Assembly (NCBI GenBank): GCA_016931495.1
Contig: JAFGER010000020.1
Span: forward strand, 1 to 54,459
Length of the DNA stretch: 54,459 bases
Reading direction: 5' to 3'
Source: Chlorobiaceae bacterium
Lineage (GTDB): Bacteria > Bacteroidota > Chlorobiia > Chlorobiales > Chlorobiaceae
Shown: piece by piece, positions 48,032-54,459 of the stretch
Position numbering within the stretch: the stretch's first letter is position 1
Layout: each line of letters begins with the position of its first letter
The notes under the pieces: generated by a model
The model's database searches: none
What the model was told of the DNA's origin: nothing
Seen by the model: only the letters and a program-made list of their open reading frames with translations
Program-made: the position numbers and the translations under genes

Positions 48032-48720
48032 GGCGCGGAGTCGCTTTCTATTCTTCCGTCGCGCAGGCGGATGATGCGGCGGGTGAACTTGGCGATGTCC
48101 TCTTCGTGGGTGATGAGGATGATGGTGTTGCCCGCGTCGGAGAGCTTGCTGAAAATCTCCATGATGTCGTGGCTGGTGGCCGTGTCGAGGTTGCCGGTCG
48201 GTTCGTCGGCAAGGATGATCGATGGGTTGTTGACCAGCGCCCGCGCGATGGCCACGCGCTGCGTCTGCCCGCCCGACAGCTCGCCGGGCTTGTGGTCGAT
48301 CCGGTCGCCGAGGCCGACCTGTTCGAGCGCCTGCCGCGCCCGCTCGCGGCGCTCTTCGGGCGGAACGCCGGCGTAGATGAGCGGCAGCTCCACGTTGCGC
48401 AGGCAGTCGAGCCGCGAGAGCAGATTGAAGGTCTGGAAGACGAAGCCGATTTCACGGTTGCGCACGCGGGCCAGCTCGTCGTCATCCATTTCGGCCACGT
48501 TCTGGCCGTTCAGCTCGTAGCGCCCAGAGGTGGGCGTGTCGAGGCAGCCGAGGATGTTCATCAAGGTCGATTTGCCGCTGCCGGACGGCCCCATGATGGC
48601 CGCGTAGTCGTTCCTGCGGAAGTCGAGGTTGATGCCGTCGAGCGCCTTCACGGTCTGGTCGCCCATCGTGTAGTGGCGGCAGAGGTCGCTGATACGGATG
48701 ATGAACGGCTTTTCGTTCAT
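48028..48720 (-). CDS. MacB/LolD-like ABC transporter ATP-binding protein
   Basis: Walker [36 protein letters not shown]. Confidence 0.95.
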   Translation of the reverse strand: MNEKPFIIRISDLCRHYTMGDQTVKALDGINLDFRRNDYAAIMGPSGSGKSTLMNILGCLDTPTSGRYELNGQNVAEMDDDELARVRNREIGFVFQTFNLLSRLDCLRNVELPLIYAGVPPEERRERARQALEQVGLGDRIDHKPGELSGGQTQRVAIARALVNNPSIILADEPTGNLDTATSHDIMEIFSKLSDAGNTIILITHEEDIAKFTRRIIRLRDGRIESDSAP

Positions 48721-49985
48721 GGCTTCTCCTGAAGCTTCACGCTGCTGCCGTCTTCAAGCTCCCGGCTGATGGCGCCATAACTGCCCGAAACCACCGTTTC
48801 GCCCTCCTTCAGGCCTTCGAGGATGATGATGTGGGTGTTGTCGGTCGTGCCGGTCTTGACTTTCCGGAACTTCACCCGCTTTCCTTCGACCACGAACACC
48901 CCTTCCGACTCCACGCTGTCGCGCCGCGTCTGGTTGAGCTGCACCACCTTGTCGTCCGGGCCGGGCGTTTCCGCCTTGGTCTGATGCCCGCCTGTTCCGG
49001 TCCGCATGGTGACGCTCTGGATCGGAACCACCAGCCCGTTCGGCACCCGTTCGGTTTCGATGTCCGCCGTGCCGCTCATGCCAGGCTTGAGCAGACGCTG
49101 GTGGTTGAGAATCCTGATCTTGACCTCGAAATTCGTCACCTCCTCCTGCGTGTTCGCCGCCTGCGTGGTGGCCGAGTTGGCGATTTCGCTCACCTTGCCC
49201 TCGAACTTCCGGTCGCCGAACGCATCGACCGTCACGGTGACCGGATTGCCGACGCGCACGTTGACGATGTCGTTCTCGTTCACCTCGACCTTGAGCATCA
49301 TGTTGTCAAGATTGGCGATCTTGAGCACCTCGGTGCCGGGGAACTGGCCGGTGCCGACCACGCGCTCGCCGGACTTGCTGGTGAGCGAAATGATGGTGCC
49401 GTCGATGGGCGAGCGCACCACGGTTTTGGTGAGCCGCTCCTCGTTCTGGTCGAGCAGGCTCCGGTTCTGGTCGATGGCGTATCGCGCCGCTTCATAGCCC
49501 GCGCGGCTTGTTTCGGCGTTGGTTTTGGCCGATAGCCAGTCGGTCTGCGAGATGAGCTTGTCTTTGTAGAGAATGTCGGCCTTGCGGAAATCGTCCTCGG
49601 CCTTGAGCATTCGCGCCTTCGCCTCAAGGCTCTGCGCCCTCGACAGATTGAGCTGCGCGCGGCTCTGCTTGACCTGGTTGACGTAAATGTCCGGCTGGAT
49701 GCGGAAGAGCAGGTCGCCCGTCCTGACCTCCTGGCCCTCGACGACGGGCAGCTCGATAATTTCGCCGGAAACGTCGGGCGACATGGCCACCTCAACCTCC
49801 GGCTCGATCTTGCCGGTTGCGGTCACCAGATGCACCACCTCCTTGCGGAACGCCTTTTCCACGGTGATTTCGACCGGTTTTTCCCTCGTGTTCAGCCAGA
49901 AGGCGAGGCCGCCTCCGGCAACGAGCAGCGTGACGGCGATGATAATGATGATCCGGAGCTTTCCGGGGCGTTTCTGTTTAGCCAT
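48717..49985 (-). CDS. Periplasmic adaptor (membrane fusion) protein, MacA/HlyD family
   Basis: N-terminal [37 protein letters not shown]. Confidence 0.93.
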   Translation of the reverse strand: MAKQKRPGKLRIIIIIAVTLLVAGGGLAFWLNTREKPVEITVEKAFRKEVVHLVTATGKIEPEVEVAMSPDVSGEIIELPVVEGQEVRTGDLLFRIQPDIYVNQVKQSRAQLNLSRAQSLEAKARMLKAEDDFRKADILYKDKLISQTDWLSAKTNAETSRAGYEAARYAIDQNRSLLDQNEERLTKTVVRSPIDGTIISLTSKSGERVVGTGQFPGTEVLKIANLDNMMLKVEVNENDIVNVRVGNPVTVTVDAFGDRKFEGKVSEIANSATTQAANTQEEVTNFEVKIRILNHQRLLKPGMSGTADIETERVPNGLVVPIQSVTMRTGTGGHQTKAETPGPDDKVVQLNQTRRDSVESEGVFVVEGKRVKFRKVKTGTTDNTHIIILEGLKEGETVVSGSYGAISRELEDGSSVKLQEKP

Positions 49986-50000
49986 AAATCGTTGTCTGTT

Positions 50001-51392
50001 CTATTCGATGGTTGCCGTACCGGCGGTGAAATCAAGCAGCGCTTTCTGCAGCGCGAGGTTGTAGAAGGCCTGCGTCACCGAGGAGCGGGCGTTGAAGAGC
50101 GTTGCCCTCGATGCGCTGAGTTCGACGAAGCCTGACGCGCCAAGCTCGTATTTGCGCAGAATGCCCGCGTAGGCCGATTCGGCGGCTTTCAGGCTTGTGC
50201 GTGTCGATTCGATCTGGTCGAACGCGGCCCGGTAATCTCCGGCGACCTGCTTGAGGTCGATCTGGATGTTCTCCTTCAAATCTTCGTAATCGAGCTGCTG
50301 GTTCATCCGGGCCACCTTGGCCGACTGGACGGCGTAGCGCGTCTGGAAGCCGTCGAAAATCGTCCACGAAAGGTTGAGCGATACGGCGTAATCGGTGCCA
50401 TTTTCAAGCTGCCTGCTGACCGACGGATAGGGGTAGGCGTAGTTCACACCTTGCGAATTCATCTTGTAAGAGTCGATAGCGTCGGTGCTTACGGTAAAGG
50501 CGAGGTCGAGTTTCGGCAACCGTGCGCCAGCGGCGTTTTTCACATCCCAGCGGGCCGCATCGCTCTGGAGCGCCTGCGCTTCGAGATCGGCTCGCCGGAC
50601 GAGCGCGGTGGCTTTCAGCGCCTCGATGTCGGTTTCCGGCGAAAGTCTGGCGATGGTTGCGGTATCGACCGGTTCAAGGGTGATTTCGGTCTCCGGATCG
50701 AGGCGCAGCCGCCGGAGCAGTTCGAGCTTGCTTCGGCGCAGCCGGGTTTCGGCGCGGATGACTGCGAGATTGCTGTTGCTCGCTTCTGCCTGCTGCTGGT
50801 ACAGATCGGTGACCGATTTGAGGCCGATGCTGAACTGGCGGTCGGTCAGCGTCAGCAGGTCGTTCGACGACTTGCGGTTCTCGGTGGCGATGCCGAGCAG
50901 CTCCTGGTCGAGCAGCACCTGATAGTAGCTTTGCGTCACGTCGTACACGACAACCTCCTTCGCTCGCCGGAGGCTGAGTCCTGAAGCCTTTTTCCGGTCG
51001 AGCGCCGATTGCAGCGCCGCATAGTCGCTCAGACCGTTGAAAAGGTTGAGCGAGGTGGTCACGCTGAAATCGACCGTCGAGGTTTCGGTGCGGGTTTTAA
51101 AGAGTTCCGAAGGGCTTTCGCTGGAGGTTGCTGAGTAAGCGCGGTTCACCGAGACTGGAATCCAGGTGGCCGAGGAGGTCACTTTGGGCAGAAAACTGCC
51201 ATAACTTCTCAGCAGATCCACACCGCTGATCTGGCGGGCGTTCTCGGCTTTTCTGATTGAGGAAGAGTTTTCAAGCGCAATCGAAATGCATTCGGAGAGC
51301 GAAAGGCTTTTCTGCGGCTGCCCGCTGGCGCGAGTGGCCGCAAAAGGCAGCAACAGAAAGATGAGAAGAGTGAGAACGCTTTTGTTAACCAT
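50001..51392 (-). CDS. TolC-family outer-membrane efflux protein
   Basis: Signal peptide; SLSECISIALENSSSIRKAEN; paired coiled-coil repeats. Confidence 0.92.
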   Translation of the reverse strand: MVNKSVLTLLIFLLLPFAATRASGQPQKSLSLSECISIALENSSSIRKAENARQISGVDLLRSYGSFLPKVTSSATWIPVSVNRAYSATSSESPSELFKTRTETSTVDFSVTTSLNLFNGLSDYAALQSALDRKKASGLSLRRAKEVVVYDVTQSYYQVLLDQELLGIATENRKSSNDLLTLTDRQFSIGLKSVTDLYQQQAEASNSNLAVIRAETRLRRSKLELLRRLRLDPETEITLEPVDTATIARLSPETDIEALKATALVRRADLEAQALQSDAARWDVKNAAGARLPKLDLAFTVSTDAIDSYKMNSQGVNYAYPYPSVSRQLENGTDYAVSLNLSWTIFDGFQTRYAVQSAKVARMNQQLDYEDLKENIQIDLKQVAGDYRAAFDQIESTRTSLKAAESAYAGILRKYELGASGFVELSASRATLFNARSSVTQAFYNLALQKALLDFTAGTATIE

Positions 51393-51916
51393 CGCTGGCG
51401 AGCCGGTTTAGCCTTGCTTTGTCAAGTTGACGTTGCTGAAATTTCGTTACGAATATACGCAACGAACCGGCAATGCTGATAGTTCACCGCGCCGGAGAAG
51501 CACAGAATCCGCCGATATGAGGATTTTGAACTTGCGGCTGATCGATTTCTTTTCCTTTGAATCGGAATCGAACCTGCGCGTTGACCGATGACTCTGTTGG
51601 GGCGCACTGGGTTTCATGTCTTCAGCGGTACAGGGCAATCCGACTTCTGGAGGCGCTCCTGCAAGATCCATCGTGCTTTTTCAGCCTCTTCCGTTATTAC
51701 TCCGGTGATTGAAATTCTCAAATAATTGACCCGGACTTCAGTCTGTGGTTTATGGATAACACAAAATAAATCAGGGCTTTAGCACAATTTCTTTTTCCTG
51801 TGACTTTTGTGAGTTATGGCCGCCGGATTCATAATGCCGGTTCATCGGCGTACGAGGGCGAATGCCGTTCGCCCGCACGGTTGATCGTTTCATTCGCCAA
51901 TCTTGCTTCCATCCCG

Positions 51917-52501
51917 TCAGAGCTTCTCCAGAACCCGGTCGATCTCTTCCTGGTAGCGCTCCGCGTTGGCGGGGTTGATTTTGATGAGCGAGGTATAGAC
52001 CCTGATCGCTTTTTTATAAGCGCCCTGCGCGGTGAAGAGGTTGGCCAGCGATTCGGTCGGTACGGCGATCGAGGCGTCGTCGGGGAAGGGGCGTTGCTGT
52101 TCGGCGACTGGCGTGGGGTCGGAGGATTCGGAGGTTCTGGGCGCACAGAAAGCGGAGAGCGCCGCCGAAAGCTGTTCCAGCTCTTCGGTGATCGCGTCAT
52201 AAGCCGGTGCTGGCTCCGGTTCGGGTTCCGGGAACTGCGCTTGCAGCGTCTTGACTTCGATCAGCTCCTGCCAGGCGACCTGATTGGACGGCGCGATGCG
52301 GCAGCAGTGGCCGAGGTGCCGGGCCGCGTCGCCGTAACGCTTCAGGCCCCGTGAGGCGCGCGCCAGCAGCAGATGGAGCACGTACGATTCGGGAAGCCAC
52401 CCTTCCATTGCGCTGAGCTTGTCGATGGCCGAGCTGAACGCTCCGCGACCGATGTCCAGAGAGACATCGGCAAAGATGAGATGCGGATCGCTGCTGTTCA
52501 T
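51917..52501 (-). CDS. TPR-like hypothetical protein
   Basis: LLLARASRGLKRYGDAARHLGHCCRIAPSN; LANLFTAQGAYKKAIRVYTSLIKINPANAERYQEEI. Confidence 0.75.
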   Translation of the reverse strand: MNSSDPHLIFADVSLDIGRGAFSSAIDKLSAMEGWLPESYVLHLLLARASRGLKRYGDAARHLGHCCRIAPSNQVAWQELIEVKTLQAQFPEPEPEPAPAYDAITEELEQLSAALSAFCAPRTSESSDPTPVAEQQRPFPDDASIAVPTESLANLFTAQGAYKKAIRVYTSLIKINPANAERYQEEIDRVLEKL

Positions 52502-52550
52502 AACGGGTTGTCGGTCAAGGCGTCAGGGTGGTTGTGCGGCTTTCGGCAGC

Positions 52551-53645
52551 TCAAATTGTAGGGTTTACTGGGCGCTTTTCCAAAGCCAAACGCAGCAATT
52601 CCGAAACCAGTGCTTCAAATCCGACGCCCGATTCGGCCATCAGCATCGGGTACATGCTGATGTCGGTGAAGCCGGGGATCGTGTTGATTTCGTTCAGAAT
52701 GACCCGGTTCGTGCCGTGCTCGACGAAGAAATCGACACGCGCCATGCCGCTGCATCCGAGCGCCCGGAAGACGGTCAGCGCCGCGTTCCGGACTTCTTCG
52801 GCGACCCCTTCCGGAAGCTCCGCCGGAATGACAAGCCGGGCTTCGCTTTTGACGTACTTGTCCTCGAAATCGTAAAAATCGCTGCCGGGAATGATTTCGC
52901 CGGGCACGGAGGCTGCCGGTCTGTCGTTGCCGAGCACGGCCACCTCCACTTCGCGGCCCGAGATGGTGGTTTCCACCAGCACCTTGGCGTCGAGCGCGAA
53001 GGCCTTGTCGAGCGCCGGACGGAGGCCGTCGGCGTCGTGCACTTTCGAAATGCCGACCGACGAGCCGAGGCTGGCCGGTTTGACGAAGAGCGGAAAGGCG
53101 AAGTGTTCCGTCACCGCGTTGCAGACGGCGTGCGGGTCGGCGGCGTACCCGGCGCCCAGGATGGCCATGTACGGCGCGACTTCGATGCCCGCGTCCGAAG
53201 CGCAGAGTTTGGTCAGCGCCTTGTCCATCGCCAGCGCCGAGGCGGTCAGGCCGCAACCGGCGTAGGGAATGCCGAAAGTGTCGAGGCAGCCCTGGATTTT
53301 TCCATCCTCGCCGAACGAGCCGTGCAGCGTCAGGAAGGCCACGTCGATGGCGTCGAAAAAGTCCGTCAGCTCGAAGCGCTTGCCTTCATCGAACTCGGTC
53401 AGCTCGGCGAGCCGTTCGGCGACCGCCTCCTGGCCCGCGTTCCTGAGCAGCGCGGCCACGTCGAGCGCAAGCACGCGCTTGGCGCACGCGCCGCCATGCC
53501 AGCGGCCTTCGCGGTCGATGTAAAGCGGCAGAATATCGTAACGGCTCCGGTCGATATGGGCAGCCACGGCTCTTGCGGAGATGATCGAAATGAGGTGTTC
53601 TACCGATTTTCCTCCAAAAAACAGGGCGACGGTTTGCTTGGACAT
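52551..53645 (-). CDS. ddl: D-alanine--D-alanine ligase
   Basis: LTLHGSFGEDGKIQGCLDTFGIPYAGCG; ARVDFFVEHGTNRVILNEINTIPGFTDISMYP. Confidence 0.96.
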   Translation of the reverse strand: MSKQTVALFFGGKSVEHLISIISARAVAAHIDRSRYDILPLYIDREGRWHGGACAKRVLALDVAALLRNAGQEAVAERLAELTEFDEGKRFELTDFFDAIDVAFLTLHGSFGEDGKIQGCLDTFGIPYAGCGLTASALAMDKALTKLCASDAGIEVAPYMAILGAGYAADPHAVCNAVTEHFAFPLFVKPASLGSSVGISKVHDADGLRPALDKAFALDAKVLVETTISGREVEVAVLGNDRPAASVPGEIIPGSDFYDFEDKYVKSEARLVIPAELPEGVAEEVRNAALTVFRALGCSGMARVDFFVEHGTNRVILNEINTIPGFTDISMYPMLMAESGVGFEALVSELLRLALEKRPVNPTI

Positions 53646-53678
53646 AGGTGGTGTTGAGTGAGTGTGAACGGGTGGGGT

Positions 53679-54083
53679 TCAGGGTTCGAGGCGATGATGT
53701 TCAACGCTGATGCAGCGGTTCTGGACGACCTCAAGTCCGGCCTGCCGGGCCTTTTCTGCGGCAGCTTCGTTGGTGATGCCGAGCTGCATCCAGATCACCT
53801 TCGCGCCGATGGCGATGGCCTCGTCAACGATTGCCGGCACCTCCTGCGGCTTGCGGAAAATATCGACGATCTCGATCAGCTTGCGTTTTTCAGCCGGAAT
53901 GGCCGAAAGCGAAGGCCAGCATTCGTGGCCGAGCACGCTGCTGACGGACGGATTGACCGGATAGATGGTGAAGCCCGCATGCATCAGATAGCGCGCCACC
54001 GCATGACTCGCCCGGTCGTGCTTGTCCGAAAGCCCGACGATGGCGACGTGGCGGTAGTTTGAGAGGATCGTTGCGATGTCCAT
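53679..54083 (-). CDS. CoA-binding (YccU-like) domain protein
   Basis: VAIVGLSDKHDRASHAVARYLMHAGFTIYPVNP; VIWMQLGITNEAAAEKARQAGLEVVQNRCI. Confidence 0.9.
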   Translation of the reverse strand: MDIATILSNYRHVAIVGLSDKHDRASHAVARYLMHAGFTIYPVNPSVSSVLGHECWPSLSAIPAEKRKLIEIVDIFRKPQEVPAIVDEAIAIGAKVIWMQLGITNEAAAEKARQAGLEVVQNRCISVEHHRLEP

Positions 54084-54374
54084 CGTACCGGTGAAAAAGG
54101 GGTCTGGTCAGTTTGCAGAAAATCCGCTGTTCCAGATTGAAAATACCGGTCTTGTCCCAGACTCACAACCGGTTGGGGGAAAATAGGTGAGGGTCAGGGC
54201 AGGGGAGTTCCGGGGAAACAAGTCATCAAAGATCGCTTGGCTTGGTGACCTTACCGCAATACCGTGAACCGCTACAATAAAATCTTCCGCGTCGATCATG
54301 GCAATCATGAATTTGCCAAAGGTTGTATCTCAAACCTGAACTATCAGAATTCTCGGATACAGACTTTTGCTTGA

Positions 54375-54459
54375 GGGCAGCTCTAAAAAGTGTCATGAGC
54401 GGCCCGAGTGCAAGGCGGCTGGAGCGCAGAAACCGGAGCGTACACGGAGTACGTGAGGA
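54375..54459. repeat. Possible dispersed intergenic repeat, truncated by window end
   Basis: GGGCAGCTCTAAAAAGTGTCATG...CAAGGCGGCTGGAGCGCAGAAACCGGAGCGTACACGGAGTACGTGAGGA resembles recurring intergenic repeats remembered from other genomes; internal CGTAC/GTACG hairpin. Confidence 0.45.

Noticed and set aside
51540-51570. tRNA T-loop-like motif (CGCAGGTTCGATTCC on the minus strand)
   Set aside because: The flanking 5-bp stem does not pair and no acceptor/D/anticodon arms could be drawn.
52419-53657. 412-aa plus-strand ORF opposite ddl
   Set aside because: Antisense shadow ORF to D-Ala-D-Ala ligase.

Overview
The window looks like Chlorobiales (green sulfur bacterium) chromosome. The taxon is inferred from a chlorosome-envelope ferredoxin-like protein (Csm type), CrtB phytoene synthase, and the general gene repertoire. 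Most genes are housekeeping: ClC channel, lysS, crtB, hflX, ybeY, rnpB, tRNA-Leu(CAG), rpmG, lysA, metF, comEC, rplY, prs, lpxD, a MacAB/TolC-like efflux operon, and ddl. Accessory parts of most interest: (i) a minus-strand, overlapping three-gene cluster at 37977-42345 encoding an AfsA-type hotdog protein, a FAD-dependent amine-oxidase/desaturase-like enzyme and a CqsS/LqsS-like hybrid sensor kinase, which is a candidate small-molecule signal synthesis and sensing system; (ii) a TonB-dependent uptake region at 9954-19468 with two TonB receptors, a small cytochrome c, flavodoxin, ExbB/ExbD/TonB, a PepSY-type membrane protein and two lipoprotein CbiX/CbiK-like chelatases, a candidate metal-tetrapyrrole acquisition system; (iii) AT-rich accessory patches at about 2.2-3.75 kb (superinfection-immunity-like protein, frameshifted antitoxin, DUF2971) and 28.4-29.3 kb (orphan membrane protein); (iv) several compact inverted-repeat elements: 26-bp arms at the ybeY stop, 19-bp arms inside tonB, and a 9-bp-periodic GTGGACNNN structure downstream of lysA. 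All family calls were made by reading the sequence; no database search was run.
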